Assembly: GCA_902492235.1 (NCBI GenBank) | Contig: CABUKS010000003.1 | Span: 1-64,000 of the forward strand | DNA: 64,000 nucleotides | Source: an uncultured Collinsella sp. | GTDB lineage: Bacteria; Actinomycetota; Coriobacteriia; Coriobacteriales; Coriobacteriaceae | Direction: 5' to 3' | Shown: positions 53,476-62,726 of the stretch, one piece after another | How positions within the stretch are numbered: the stretch's first letter is position 1 | Layout of the letters: each line of letters opens with the position of its first letter | Position numbers and translations under genes: made by a program | The notes under the pieces: generated by a model | Told to the model about the DNA's origin: nothing | What the model saw: the letters and a program-made list of their open reading frames with translations, nothing else | The model's database searches: none

Positions 53476-54405
53476 ATGAAAATTCCCGTAAATAAGCTGA
53501 CCCGCGCTTTTAAGATGGGCGCGTCCGTTAAGAAGGATTCCGATACGCCGGTGCGCATCTTGGTCTATCTGGATTCGTCCGCCTCGCGCTTTCTGGCCGA
53601 GACGGTGCGTGACGCCTTTGTGCCGCAGACGACCTCGGGCATTGTGCGCGTCGAGCGTCTGGGGGAGGAGCGAATAGCTCCAAAGACCGATACCGATGTG
53701 GTGCTGGTGCTCTCGTGTGGTTCCGACCGCTTGGAGAGTGCCGTGCAGGAGCTCGTGATCGCCGGCGCGCCCGTGTGCGTACTTGCCGAGTCTGCTGTGG
53801 AGGTGCCGTTTATCGAGGAGTCCACGCCCATGCTCGGCGTGGTAGCGGCAACCGATAAGACGTATCTGCTCGAGACGCTTGCCCGCTGGATTCTCGATCG
53901 CACCGACAAGGAAACGGCTTTTGCGGCGAACTTTGCCTTCATGCGCATCGCGGCGGCCAATCGTATCATCACCTCGTGCGCGCTCACCAATATGGCGACC
54001 GGTGCGCTGGTGTTTTTGCCGGGCGCCGATTATCCCGTTATGGCGCTGGCGCAGGTGGGCATGCTCTTTGAGCTCGCTGCCGTCTTTGGACGCGGCATTA
54101 AGCCTGAGCGCGGCTACGAGGTCGCGGGCGTGCTTGCCGGCGGTCTTGTGATCCGAGCGGTCACCCGCGCACTTGTCAAGCAGACGCCGCATATTGGGTT
54201 TGCCGTCAAGGCGCTCACTGCTGCCGCGGGCACCTATGGCATGGGCCGTGCGCTCGTTTCGCTCTACGAGCGCGATGTCGACTACAGCCGTGCCAACGAG
54301 GTGGTCACTGCCACGTTCTCCCGCGTTCGCGATCTGGTGACCACGGTCGCGGGCGCTACCCGTCCTATGGCGTCCTATCAGGACGCATCAGATCTCGCTG
54401 CTTAG
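53476..54405 (+). CDS. DUF697-like membrane-associated protein of unknown function
   Basis: 309 aa. ATG at 53476 after GGAGGGG. The N-terminal half (~25-130) has a Rossmann-like pattern of strands (VRILVYL, VVLVLSCGS, PVCVLAES). The C-terminal half (~150-280) has hydrophobic helices, TNMATGALVFLPGADYPVMA and GYEVAGVLAGGLVIRA, like DUF697/YcjF domains. Lies at the end of the shape operon and just before the radical SAM gene, with short gaps to both. No catalytic residues recognised. Confidence 0.65.
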   Translation: MKIPVNKLTRAFKMGASVKKDSDTPVRILVYLDSSASRFLAETVRDAFVPQTTSGIVRVERLGEERIAPKTDTDVVLVLSCGSDRLESAVQELVIAGAPVCVLAESAVEVPFIEESTPMLGVVAATDKTYLLETLARWILDRTDKETAFAANFAFMRIAAANRIITSCALTNMATGALVFLPGADYPVMALAQVGMLFELAAVFGRGIKPERGYEVAGVLAGGLVIRAVTRALVKQTPHIGFAVKALTAAAGTYGMGRALVSLYERDVDYSRANEVVTATFSRVRDLVTTVAGATRPMASYQDASDLAA

Positions 54406-54415
54406 GGGTTTTCCG

Positions 54416-56293
54416 TTGCGCGTTGCATACCAAGATTGTTTTCATTTAATTGAGCCGTTGCTCGCCAAGGTCGAGAAGCCGAGTCGCTATATCGATCACG
54501 AGTGGGGCACGCTTTCCAAGGCCGATGCCGACTACCGTTGCTGCCTGATCTACCCGGATGTGTACGAGGTTGGTCTGCCCAACCAGGGCATCGCCATCCT
54601 CTACAACATCCTTAACCAGGCCGAGGGCATCTCCTGCGAGCGTGGCTATGTGCCGTGGCCCGATATGGGTGATGCCATGCGCGAGGCGGGTATTCCGCTG
54701 CTGTCGCTCGAGGGTGCAGCGCCGGTCGCTTCGTTTGATATCGTCGGTCTGCATGTGCCGCACGAGATGGCGGTGACGAACTTCCTCGAGGCACTCGACC
54801 TCGCTGGTATTCCGCTGTTAGCGGCTGACCGCACCGAGGACGACCCCATTATCATCGCCGGCGGCCCCTCGGTGTACAACCCCGAGCCGTACGCGGCCTT
54901 CTTCGATGCCATCCTCATCGGTGAGGGCGAGGAATCGCTGCTCGAGACCTGCCAGCTGCATCGCCGCCTGCGTGACGAAGGGGTCCCGCGCGCGCAGATT
55001 GTCGAGCAGCTTGCATCCATTGCCGGCAACTACGTGCCGTCGCTCTATGAGGTTCGTCACGACGAGCCCTGCTCGCCGCATGGCTACACCGTGCCGCGTG
55101 AGGGCAAGGATGCGCCGACCGTGGTCTACAAGCGCGTCGTCGAGGATTTCGGCGCCACGAATCCGCTGTCGCAGTCGTGCGTGCCCTATGCACAACTGGT
55201 TCACGACCGCCTGTCTATCGAGATCCTGCGCGGCTGCGCCCGCGGCTGTCGTTTTTGTCAGGCCGGCATGACGTATCGCCCGGTGCGCGAGCGCTCGGCC
55301 GACCAGATCGTCTCGTCGGTGATTCAGGGTCTGGAAAAGACCGGCTATGACGAGGTGTCGCTGACCTCGCTCTCCACGACCGACCACTCCTGCATTCGCG
55401 ACGTGCTCGGCAGGCTCAACCGTCGCCTGGAGGATACGGGTATTCGCGTGTCTATTCCGTCGCAGCGCCTGGATTCGTTTGGCGTGGATATGGCCGAGTC
55501 GGTTGCTGGCGAAAAGAAGGGCGGCCTGACGTTCGCGCCCGAGGCCGGCAGCCAGCGCATGCGCGACATCATTAACAAGAACGTGACCGAGGAGGACCTG
55601 GACCGTGCGGCCAAGGCGGCCTTCGAGGCCGGCTGGAACCGCATGAAGCTCTACTTTATGATGGGCCTTCCCGGCGAGCGCGACGAGGACATCGTGGCCA
55701 TCGCCAATCTGGCCGATCACGTGCTGGAGCTCGGTCGTTCCGTGGTGCCCAAGGCTCGTCGCGGCTCGATCTCGGTGTCGATCTCGGTTTCGGTCTTTAT
55801 CCCCAAGGCTGCCACGCCGTTCCAGTGGTGCCCGCAGCTCGACTACGACGACGTCAAGCGTCGCCAGAAGTTGCTTATCACGAGCGTTCGCAACCGTGCC
55901 GTCCGCGTGCATTACCACGATGCCGAGACCTCGCTCATCGAGGCCGCGCTGTCCCGCGCCGGTCGTGACATGACGCCCGTCATCATCGACGCTTGGCGCT
56001 CGGGCTCTCGCTTTGACGCCTGGGTAGAGCATTTCTCGCTCGAGAACTGGAAGGAGGCTGCTGCCAAAAACGGCATCGACCTCAATGAGCTCGTGCACCT
56101 GCCCTACGAGTTGGACTGGCGCCTGCCGTGGGAGCACGTGAGCCCCGGCTGCACACGCGGCTTTCTCGAGCGCGAGTACCGTCGCTCGCTCGAGGGCGTC
56201 ACGACTCCCGACTGCACCCGCACGTCGTGCACCGGCTGCGGGATCTGCCCCACGCTCCACGCCAAGAATGTATTGATGGGTGATCGCGCATGA
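54416..56293 (+). CDS. TIGR03960-type B12-binding-like radical SAM protein
   Basis: 625 aa. TTG at 54416 after TTAGGGG. N-terminal B12-binding-like region (~30-190), then a radical SAM core with C274-x3-C278-x2-C281 in GCARGCRFCQAG. The C-terminus has a second Cys-rich end (CTRTSCTGCGICPTLH). The family is conserved next to a DUF2344 protein and rplU in many Gram-positive lineages; its substrate is not established, RNA modification being one idea. Overlaps the DUF2344 gene by 4 bases. Confidence 0.9.
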   Translation: MRVAYQDCFHLIEPLLAKVEKPSRYIDHEWGTLSKADADYRCCLIYPDVYEVGLPNQGIAILYNILNQAEGISCERGYVPWPDMGDAMREAGIPLLSLEGAAPVASFDIVGLHVPHEMAVTNFLEALDLAGIPLLAADRTEDDPIIIAGGPSVYNPEPYAAFFDAILIGEGEESLLETCQLHRRLRDEGVPRAQIVEQLASIAGNYVPSLYEVRHDEPCSPHGYTVPREGKDAPTVVYKRVVEDFGATNPLSQSCVPYAQLVHDRLSIEILRGCARGCRFCQAGMTYRPVRERSADQIVSSVIQGLEKTGYDEVSLTSLSTTDHSCIRDVLGRLNRRLEDTGIRVSIPSQRLDSFGVDMAESVAGEKKGGLTFAPEAGSQRMRDIINKNVTEEDLDRAAKAAFEAGWNRMKLYFMMGLPGERDEDIVAIANLADHVLELGRSVVPKARRGSISVSISVSVFIPKAATPFQWCPQLDYDDVKRRQKLLITSVRNRAVRVHYHDAETSLIEAALSRAGRDMTPVIIDAWRSGSRFDAWVEHFSLENWKEAAAKNGIDLNELVHLPYELDWRLPWEHVSPGCTRGFLEREYRRSLEGVTTPDCTRTSCTGCGICPTLHAKNVLMGDRA

Positions 56294-57102
56294 GTGAGCG
56301 CCTGACCGACAACCCCTCGCTCTTTAGGCTTCGTGTTCGCTATGGCAAGCGCGATCGCCTTAAGTACCTGGGCCATCTCGAAGTGATCCATACCATTGAG
56401 CGCATCGTGCGCCGTGCGGGACTCCCCTATGCCGTCACGCAGGGCTTCTCTCCGCACATGCGCGTGGGCTTCTCTTCGGCGCTACCGGTGGGTACGTCGT
56501 CGACATGTGAGTGGTATGACCTGTTTATGACCGAGTTCGTGGCGCTCGACGAGGCGTTTGGGCGCCTGGCTGCGGCGTCTCCGGCCGATCTGGCGCCCAT
56601 CGAGGCGGCGTACATCGACGTGCGCACGCCGGCGTTGACGGCGCAGCTCACGCGCCTGTCGTATCGCATCGACCTGCATCTGGACCCCGAGGCGCCCGTA
56701 AGCGCCGACGAGGTGCATCGTGCGATCGACACGCTGCGCGCGGGCCATGGCATCGACTACGCGCGCGGAAAAAAGAGCAAGCGCTTGGATTTGGATCACA
56801 CGCTCGTGGGCTATGAGCTCACGGCGGGGGAGCGCCCGGACCATTTGGTGCTCATGCTCGACACCCATGCCGACAACGAGGGCTCCATGCGTCCGGAAAT
56901 TTTGCTTTCTGCGGCTGATGTTTTGTTGCAGGGCTTGACCCCGGGCGTGGATGCACCTATTGTTTCCACCGGTATGCAAGACCTCGTGACCATCTGCTCC
57001 TACGATGTCGAGCGTCAGAATCAAGCATGCGAGGACGACGAGGGCCAACTCGTCAGCCCCATACCTGTGCGAACTTGTGGATTTGCTCCACATACTCGTT
57101 GA
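56290..57102 (+). CDS. TIGR03936/DUF2344 protein
   Basis: 270 aa. ATG at 56290 in an ATGA overlap with the radical SAM gene, a sign of coupled translation. The N-terminal RVRYGKRDRLKYLGHLEV and GFSPHMRVGFSSALPVGTSS are family hallmarks. In many genomes the two proteins are fused or adjacent and presumably act on one substrate. The 3' end carries the rplU promoter. Confidence 0.9.
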   Translation: MSERLTDNPSLFRLRVRYGKRDRLKYLGHLEVIHTIERIVRRAGLPYAVTQGFSPHMRVGFSSALPVGTSSTCEWYDLFMTEFVALDEAFGRLAAASPADLAPIEAAYIDVRTPALTAQLTRLSYRIDLHLDPEAPVSADEVHRAIDTLRAGHGIDYARGKKSKRLDLDHTLVGYELTAGERPDHLVLMLDTHADNEGSMRPEILLSAADVLLQGLTPGVDAPIVSTGMQDLVTICSYDVERQNQACEDDEGQLVSPIPVRTCGFAPHTR

Positions 57103-57127
57103 CGGGGGTATTTTCGCCTGCTACTAT
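57099..57127 (+). promoter_or_regulatory. Promoter of rplU-rpmA
   Basis: TTGACG (57099-57104), 17-bp spacer, TACTAT (57122-57127). The -35 overlaps the stop region of the DUF2344 gene. It leaves a leader of about 35 bases before rplU. Confidence 0.75.
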
Positions 57128-57169
57128 ATTCGACTGTTGCACTAACTGATGCATGAAGGGCAAGTAAAC

Positions 57170-57544
57170 ATGTACGCAATCGTTAACACGGGCGGCAAGC
57201 AGTACAAGGTCGCCACCGACGATGTCATCACCGTCGAGAAGATCGAGGGCAATGAGGGCGACAAGGTCACCCTGCCGGTTATCTTCCTCAACGATGGTAA
57301 GAAGATCGTCACCGATCCCGACAAGCTGGCCAAGGCCAAGGTTACCGCTCAGATCGTTGAGCAGTTCAAGGGCGAGAAGCAGCTGGTCTTCAAGTTCCAC
57401 AAGCGCAAGCGCTATCGTCGTCTGAAGGGTCACCGTCAGCAGCTCACCAAGCTGAAGATTGTGAAGGTTCAGGCTACCTCCCGCGCCAAGAAGGCTGTCA
57501 AGGCAGAGGCTGAGGCTGTTGCCGAGGCTCCCGTCGCCGAGTAG
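57170..57544 (+). CDS. rplU: 50S ribosomal protein L21
   Basis: 124 aa. ATG at 57170 (MYAIVNTGGKQYKV) with GAAGGG upstream; the ATG at 57149 would add a short non-conserved tail. Core FKFHKRKRYRRLKGHRQ is standard. C-terminal Ala/Glu extension of ~20 residues. Pairs with rpmA 33 bases downstream. Confidence 0.96.
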   Translation: MYAIVNTGGKQYKVATDDVITVEKIEGNEGDKVTLPVIFLNDGKKIVTDPDKLAKAKVTAQIVEQFKGEKQLVFKFHKRKRYRRLKGHRQQLTKLKIVKVQATSRAKKAVKAEAEAVAEAPVAE

Positions 57545-57577
57545 ATTACACTCGTAACGAAAGAGTAGGTATACACA

Positions 57578-57835
57578 ATGGCACACAAAAAAGGACTCGG
57601 TTCCTCCCGTAATGGCCGTGACTCCCGCGGTCAGCGCCTTGGCACGAAGCGCTATGCCGGCCAGACGGTAACCACGGGCACGATTCTCGTCCGTCAGCAC
57701 GGCACGCACATCCACCCGGGTGAGAACGTTGGCCGTGGTAAGGACGACACGCTGTTCGCGCTGGTCGACGGTACCGTTGAGTTCCACAAGGGTATCAAGC
57801 ACAGGGTCAGCGTACGCCCGCTCGCGAACGCGTAA
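57578..57835 (+). CDS. rpmA: 50S ribosomal protein L27
   Basis: 85 aa. Starts MAHKKGLGSSRNGRDS, so it lacks the N-terminal cleaved extension found in Firmicutes, and no Prp/YsxB protease gene lies between rplU and rpmA, which agrees. The terminator follows. Confidence 0.97.
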   Translation: MAHKKGLGSSRNGRDSRGQRLGTKRYAGQTVTTGTILVRQHGTHIHPGENVGRGKDDTLFALVDGTVEFHKGIKHRVSVRPLANA

Positions 57836-57860
57836 TTCACCCTTCATAGAGCACATATGT

Positions 57861-57906
57861 GGGAGGCACTTGAGTTTTAGGATTCAAGGGTCTCCCTCTT
57901 TTTTGT
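57861..57906 (+). terminator. Terminator after rpmA
   Basis: GGGAGGCACTTGA (from 57861) pairs imperfectly with TTCAAGGGTCTCCC (to ~57896), followed by CTCTTTTTT. The obgE ribosome-binding site comes directly after. Confidence 0.75.
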
Positions 57907-57920
57907 AGGAGGCGATTCTG

Positions 57921-59387
57921 TTGTCACAGTTCACCGATATCAGCCGCATTAACGTGTGCGGCGGCGACGGCGGAGCCGGATGCATGTCGTTTAGGCGCGA
58001 GGCATTTGTCCCCAAGGGCGGCCCCGATGGCGGCGACGGCGGTCGTGGCGGCAATGTCGTCATTCAGGCCGATGCTCAGCTGTCTTCGCTGATCGATTAC
58101 CGCTTTAAGCATCACTTCCGCGCCGAGCGCGGCACGCACGGGCAGGGTGCCCGTCGTAACGGTAAGAGCGGCGAGGACCTGATTCTCAAGGTCCCTATGG
58201 GTACCGTGGTGCGCGAGCTCGATCCCGAGACGCAGACCCCGATGTTCGAGATTGCCGACCTGGTGCACGACGGCGAGCGCGTCGTCGTGGCGCCCGGCGG
58301 TGCCGGCGGTCTGGGCAACACACACTTTGTGACGTCGGTGCGTCGCGCTCCGGCCTTTGCCCAGCTCGGCGAGCCTGCCGAGGAACACTGGATCGAGCTC
58401 GAGATGAAGCTTATGGCCGATGCCGCGCTTGTGGGCTTTCCCTCGGTGGGTAAGTCATCGCTCATTGCGCGCATGAGTGCCGCCCGCCCCAAGATTGCTG
58501 ACTACCCGTTTACCACGCTCGTGCCCAATCTGGGCATGGTGCGTGCCGGCGAGTACTCCTATGTCGTTGCCGACGTCCCCGGCCTCATCGAGGGTGCGAG
58601 CGAGGGCAAGGGCCTGGGCCATCAGTTCCTGCGCCACATCGAGCGCACGGCACTCATCATGCACGTCGTCGATATGACGGGTGGTTTTGAGGATCGCGAT
58701 CCGGTCGAGGACTATCGCATCATCAACCGCGAGCTCGAGCAGTATGGCGCCGAGCTTTCGGAGCGTCCGCAGATCGTCGTCGCTAACAAGTGCGATGCGC
58801 CGGGCACGGCTGACAAGATTGCCGACCTTAAGCGTGCGGCGCTCGACGATGGCCATATGTTCTTTGCCGTGTCTGCTGTTACGGGCGCCGGTCTCAACAC
58901 GCTGATGCTTGCCGTGGGCGAGCAGGTGGCTAAGCTTCGCGCCGAGCTGGCGGTTGCTGATGAGCCGGTCGATCTGCGCGACGAGGAGTGGGAGCGCCGC
59001 CGTCTGCAGCGCGAGAAGCGTTTCCGCATTGTCCAGGAAGAGCCCGGTGCCTTCCGCGTGGTCGGTCGTGCCATCGAGCGCATGGTCATTCAGACCGACT
59101 GGGAAAACGAGGAAGCCGTCATTTACTTGCAGCATAAGTTTGCGCGTATGGGTGTTGACGACGCGCTCGAGAAGGCTTGTTGCCGTGCGGGCGATGAGGT
59201 CCGCATTTGCCAGCGCGCCTTTGACTTTGAGGGCGCCGAGGACTTCTCGGAGTACGAGGAGCTCGAGGATGTTGGCGAGGACGTTGCCGTTGAAGCCATT
59301 GACGTGGCCGATGCTGCGGATGAGGGCGTCGAGGTTGTCGATGCGGCGGATGCCGCGGGCGATGCCGGGACCTCGGAGGGCGAGTAA
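57921..59387 (+). CDS. obgE: GTPase Obg (ribosome assembly)
   Basis: 488 aa. TTG at 57921 after AGGAGGCG. Glycine-rich Obg domain (~1-158), G domain with GFPSVGKSSL, DVPGLIEGA and NKCD, then a C-terminal OCT domain (~340-430) and an acidic Ala/Glu/Asp tail. Acts in 50S assembly and stress response. Transcription probably comes through the upstream terminator or an unseen promoter. Confidence 0.96.
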   Translation: MSQFTDISRINVCGGDGGAGCMSFRREAFVPKGGPDGGDGGRGGNVVIQADAQLSSLIDYRFKHHFRAERGTHGQGARRNGKSGEDLILKVPMGTVVRELDPETQTPMFEIADLVHDGERVVVAPGGAGGLGNTHFVTSVRRAPAFAQLGEPAEEHWIELEMKLMADAALVGFPSVGKSSLIARMSAARPKIADYPFTTLVPNLGMVRAGEYSYVVADVPGLIEGASEGKGLGHQFLRHIERTALIMHVVDMTGGFEDRDPVEDYRIINRELEQYGAELSERPQIVVANKCDAPGTADKIADLKRAALDDGHMFFAVSAVTGAGLNTLMLAVGEQVAKLRAELAVADEPVDLRDEEWERRRLQREKRFRIVQEEPGAFRVVGRAIERMVIQTDWENEEAVIYLQHKFARMGVDDALEKACCRAGDEVRICQRAFDFEGAEDFSEYEELEDVGEDVAVEAIDVADAADEGVEVVDAADAAGDAGTSEGE

Positions 59388-59390
59388 GCC

Positions 59391-60068
59391 ATGTCGCTGC
59401 GCGGTGGAATCGGTCTGCCCGAGCTTCCTCTAGAGGACGGGCGGGAGTTTAGGCTCGGCATTATGGGCGGCACATTCGACCCGATTCATTACGGGCACTT
59501 GGTGACTGCCGAGCAGGCACGCGAGTCGCTCGACTTGGACGCTGTGCTCTTTATGCCGGCGGGCTCTCCTGCCTTTAAGCTTGACAAGCCGGTGACGCCT
59601 GCCGAGGACCGTTATGCCATGACGGTCCTCGCCACCGCCGCGAACCCGGCCTTTTTGGCGAGCCGGTTCGAGATCGACCGTCCGGGCGTAACCTATACGG
59701 CCGATACGCTTCATGCCCTTCGCGACTTTTACCCGCCGCAGGTAAAGCTCTACTTTATTACGGGCGCCGACGCGATTATCGATATTGTGACCTGGCATGA
59801 TGCCGAACGAATCGCTGAGCTTGCCACCTTTATTGCTGCGACGCGACCGGGCTTTGATATCGATACGGCGCGTGCCCGAATCAAAGAGTCGGGACTGCCG
59901 TTCGACGTGCGCTATATTCAGATTCCGGCGCTGGCGATCAGCTCGACGAACATTCGTAAGCGAGTTGCCCGCGGCATGAGCGTGCGCTATCTTACGAGCG
60001 AGTCCGTGCTCGGCTACATTCGCAAACGCAGGCTATATGCCGATTTGGGCCAAGAAGATTTTGAGTGA
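59391..60068 (+). CDS. nadD: Nicotinate-nucleotide adenylyltransferase
   Basis: 225 aa. ATG at 59391, three bases after the obgE stop. GIMGGTFDPIHYGHL (nucleotidyltransferase HxGH-type) and ISSTNIRKRV near the end. Adds AMP to nicotinate mononucleotide in NAD synthesis. An N-terminal addition of ~22 residues before the core. Confidence 0.94.
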   Translation: MSLRGGIGLPELPLEDGREFRLGIMGGTFDPIHYGHLVTAEQARESLDLDAVLFMPAGSPAFKLDKPVTPAEDRYAMTVLATAANPAFLASRFEIDRPGVTYTADTLHALRDFYPPQVKLYFITGADAIIDIVTWHDAERIAELATFIAATRPGFDIDTARARIKESGLPFDVRYIQIPALAISSTNIRKRVARGMSVRYLTSESVLGYIRKRRLYADLGQEDFE

Positions 60069-60080
60069 TGGGGGTCTACG

Positions 60081-60689
60081 TTGTCGGTAGAGGATCAGTT
60101 TGAGGGCGATGAGCGCGCACTGCTCAAGCGCATTCAAGAGCTGCTCGATGTTCGCATGAAGGATAAGCGCAAGCGCTGTGTGCATTCGCTGGGTGTTGCC
60201 GAGACCGCACTTCATCTGGCCGAGGTCTACGGCGTTGACCGCTTTGATGCCGCTGCCGCCGGTCTGATCCATGACTGGGACAAGGTGCTCTCCGACGACG
60301 AGCTGGTCACGCGCGCTCTGCATTACGGCATTAAGATTGCCGGCTCTCCGTCTGCCGCGACGCCGCTTTTGCATGGCCCGGTTGCCGCCTATGAGCTTCC
60401 GCAGCTTTTTCCCGAGCTGTCGCCGGCGGTCTTTCAGGCTGTCGACCGTCACACCGTGGGCGCCTGCGACATGACGCCGCTCGATATGGTGGTCTTTGTG
60501 GCCGATGCCATCGAGCCCAACCGCCACGGCGACTATGCGCATGCGCTGCGTAAGATGGTGGGGGAGTCGACGCTCGATGAGTTGTTCTTCTCCTGTTTTG
60601 CGCAGGGTCTGGTCTATGTGATCCAGTCCGGGCGCTATCTTTATCCCACGGCTATTACGATTTACAACCATTACGCCCAGCTGCGCTAG
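60081..60689 (+). CDS. yqeK: YqeK-type HD-domain phosphohydrolase
   Basis: 202 aa. TTG at 60081 after GGGGG. HD-domain metal residues: His in RCVHSLGVAETA, HD in GLIHDWDKVL, and further His/Asp. YqeK enzymes symmetrically cleave Ap4A; the gene usually follows nadD, as here. About 18 N-terminal residues before the domain are acidic. Confidence 0.85.
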   Translation: MSVEDQFEGDERALLKRIQELLDVRMKDKRKRCVHSLGVAETALHLAEVYGVDRFDAAAAGLIHDWDKVLSDDELVTRALHYGIKIAGSPSAATPLLHGPVAAYELPQLFPELSPAVFQAVDRHTVGACDMTPLDMVVFVADAIEPNRHGDYAHALRKMVGESTLDELFFSCFAQGLVYVIQSGRYLYPTAITIYNHYAQLR

Positions 60690-60716
60690 CTCGGGCTGTC
60701 TAGAAAGAGGTATTCC

Positions 60717-61172
60717 ATGGCCGACGAGACCATGACCGACGAGCAGATTCTTGAAGGTGTGGAGCACAAGAGCTTCGCCGCCACGTCCGACCGCACTGCC
60801 GCCTCGCTGTCCGCGAGCGGTGTCGCCGCCGAGGATGTCGCCCGCGCCGCCGCGCAGGCCGCCTACGACAAGAAGGGCGAGGACGTTCAGGTGCTCGACC
60901 TGACCGAGCTTTCCGACGTATGCGACTACTTTGTGCTTGCCACCGGTACCAACAACCGCCAGGTCGATTCTATCGTCGACGAGATCGAGGAGAAGGTCGC
61001 CGAGGCTTGCGGCGAGCACCCGTTCTCCATCGAGGGTCGCGAGCAGAAGACCTGGATGCTCATGGACTATGGTTCGGTTGTCGTCCACGTCTTCACTCCC
61101 GAGGCGCGCGACTTCTACCGCCTAGAAAAGCTCTGGGGCGACGCCCCCCAGCTCCCCCTCAACCTCCTCTAG
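60717..61172 (+). CDS. rsfS: Ribosome silencing factor RsfS
   Basis: 151 aa. ATG at 60717 after AGAAAGAGG. The RsfS core begins ~residue 42 (ARAAAQAAYDKKGEDVQVLDL) with CDYFVLATGTNNRQV and MDYGSVVVHVF. Binds L14 and blocks 30S-50S joining in starvation. The N-terminal ~40 residues are an acidic/Ala-rich extension absent in most homologues. Confidence 0.93.
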   Translation: MADETMTDEQILEGVEHKSFAATSDRTAASLSASGVAAEDVARAAAQAAYDKKGEDVQVLDLTELSDVCDYFVLATGTNNRQVDSIVDEIEEKVAEACGEHPFSIEGREQKTWMLMDYGSVVVHVFTPEARDFYRLEKLWGDAPQLPLNLL

Positions 61173-61216
61173 AGCTTTGCTTGGGCCAGGGCTTTTTTAG
61201 CTACTCTTATCCGTTT

Positions 61217-61259
61217 GCCGGGCAGTTGCGATTTTCCGCACCTGCCCGGCTTTCTTTTT
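61217..61259 (+). terminator. Terminator after rsfS
   Basis: GCCGGGCAG (61217-61225) and CTGCCCGGC (61242-61250) with an inner GCG/CGC stretch, then TTTCTTTTT. Convergent with dinB. Confidence 0.88.
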
Positions 61260-61271
61260 GCCCAAAGGCTG

Positions 61272-62525
61272 TTAATCGTTGAAGCGGGATTGGCGGCCGA
61301 AGGAAAGGACGGTGTCGCCGAATTTGTCTCGGACGGCGTCGATGGCGACGGAGAGGTCGCGGCGGTCGCTGGATTGGGCCCCGCGGTCATCGATCTCGCA
61401 GAACAGGTCGGTCTGGATGCCGCCTTGGTGGTCGAAGTCGCTCATACCGATGCCTGCTAAGCGAACATGCATGCCTTCCTGCCAGATGTTGTCGAGCAGT
61501 TCGAGTGCAACCGCCACGAAGATGTTCTCATCGTCGGTCGGATGAGGCAGCCGGCGCTGTGCCGTACGCCCGCTTCCATACGAATACTTGAGCTTAAGCG
61601 TCACCGTGGCGCCCGTTAGTCCCTGACGGCGCAGGCGGCGTCCCACTGACTCTCCCAACAGCGCAATCGCCGCCTCAATATCCCCACGCTCAGTTAAATC
61701 TTTAGAAAAGGTGCGTTCATTGCTGACCGACTTGACCTCGCGTTCTTCATCGAGGCTCGTGACTTCGGAGATTTCGAGTCCCAGCGCACGCTGGCGCATG
61801 CGTTCGCCGTTGACGCCAAAAATAGAGGCCAAGGTGGATTCCGGTGCACGTGATAGCTCGCCGAGGGTGTAGATGCGCATGCGGCGCAGTCGCTCCTCGG
61901 CCGAGCGCCCGATGCCGCTCATGGCAGATACCGGCAGCGCGGCCAAAAAGCGCTGCTCGGTTCCGGGGCGCACGATGGTCAGCCCAAACGGCTTATCCCG
62001 CTCGCTTGCGATCTTTGCGACCGTCTTGTTGCAGCCCACGCCAATGGAACAGGTCACTCCCAGCCCTGCCACGCGGTCGCTTATACGCCGCGCAACCAGC
62101 AGCGGGTCTTCGGGCGCAAAGCGACCCGGTGTGATATCGATAAAAGCTTCGTCGATGGATACGCGCTCAACACGCGGGGTCTCGTCGGCGAGAATCGCCA
62201 TGACCTGCGCGCTCACCTCACGGTAGCGGTCAAAGTGCCCGTGTGTCCAAATGGCTTGCGGGCACAAGCGCCGCGCCTCGGCCGAGGCCATGGCAGAGTG
62301 CACGCCAAAGCGACGCGCCTCATACGAACACGTGGACACGACGCCACGCGAATCGGCGTCTCCGCCCACGATGAGCGGCTTTCCTCGCCATTCGGGATGG
62401 TCGAGCATTTCCACGCTCGCAAAAAACGCATCAAGGTCCATCAGGCCCACCGCCGGACCCGTCCAGGGAGGCGGCGTGACGCCCATGGCATCCTCATAAC
62501 CGTATGTATGTTCGCGTCTTTCCAT
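61272..62525 (-). CDS. dinB: DNA polymerase IV (Y-family)
   Basis: 417 aa from ATG 62525. That start has no Shine-Dalgarno but a TATACT six bases upstream, suggesting a leaderless mRNA. ATG 62486 (MGVTPPP) has GAGG upstream and is a good alternative. Palm motifs are DLDAFFASVE and SIDEAFID, then GCNKTVAKIASERDKP. The little-finger domain follows, and the C-terminus QSSDRRDLSVAID leads to a short tail. Error-prone bypass polymerase. No clear SOS box seen. Confidence 0.93.
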   Translation of the reverse strand: MERREHTYGYEDAMGVTPPPWTGPAVGLMDLDAFFASVEMLDHPEWRGKPLIVGGDADSRGVVSTCSYEARRFGVHSAMASAEARRLCPQAIWTHGHFDRYREVSAQVMAILADETPRVERVSIDEAFIDITPGRFAPEDPLLVARRISDRVAGLGVTCSIGVGCNKTVAKIASERDKPFGLTIVRPGTEQRFLAALPVSAMSGIGRSAEERLRRMRIYTLGELSRAPESTLASIFGVNGERMRQRALGLEISEVTSLDEEREVKSVSNERTFSKDLTERGDIEAAIALLGESVGRRLRRQGLTGATVTLKLKYSYGSGRTAQRRLPHPTDDENIFVAVALELLDNIWQEGMHVRLAGIGMSDFDHQGGIQTDLFCEIDDRGAQSSDRRDLSVAIDAVRDKFGDTVLSFGRQSRFND

Positions 62526-62569
62526 GTCATGAGTATACCGCGCAGCTCATGTGGGGTGCGTGTATGTGC

Positions 62570-62597
62570 TTGCAAATCCCGAATTCTTGTCTAAGAT
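62570..62597 (+). promoter_or_regulatory. Candidate promoter of rpsP-khpA-rimM-trmD
   Basis: TTGCAA (62570-62575), 16-bp spacer, TAAGAT (62592-62597). A second candidate is TTCACC (62642-62647), 17 bp, TATTAT (62665-62670), closer to rpsP. I cannot decide which is used. Confidence 0.45.
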
Positions 62598-62726
62598 ATG
62601 GATTTGCCCTCGACTACACCGAAGAAGTTGGTCTCACGGACTTCACCTGCCCGCGTCGATGGCGTATTATGTTCAACTGTTTGTTTGTAGTTGCAGCCTA
62701 AAGCTGCTTGGTTGGAGGAGTTTCCT

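Noticed and set aside
54818..56260. 480-codon minus-strand frame over the radical SAM gene
   Set aside because: Shadow frame; radical SAM cysteines and family length are on the plus strand.
62526..62580. SOS box upstream of dinB
   Set aside because: No convincing palindromic LexA site of either Gram-positive or proteobacterial type between dinB and rpsP.
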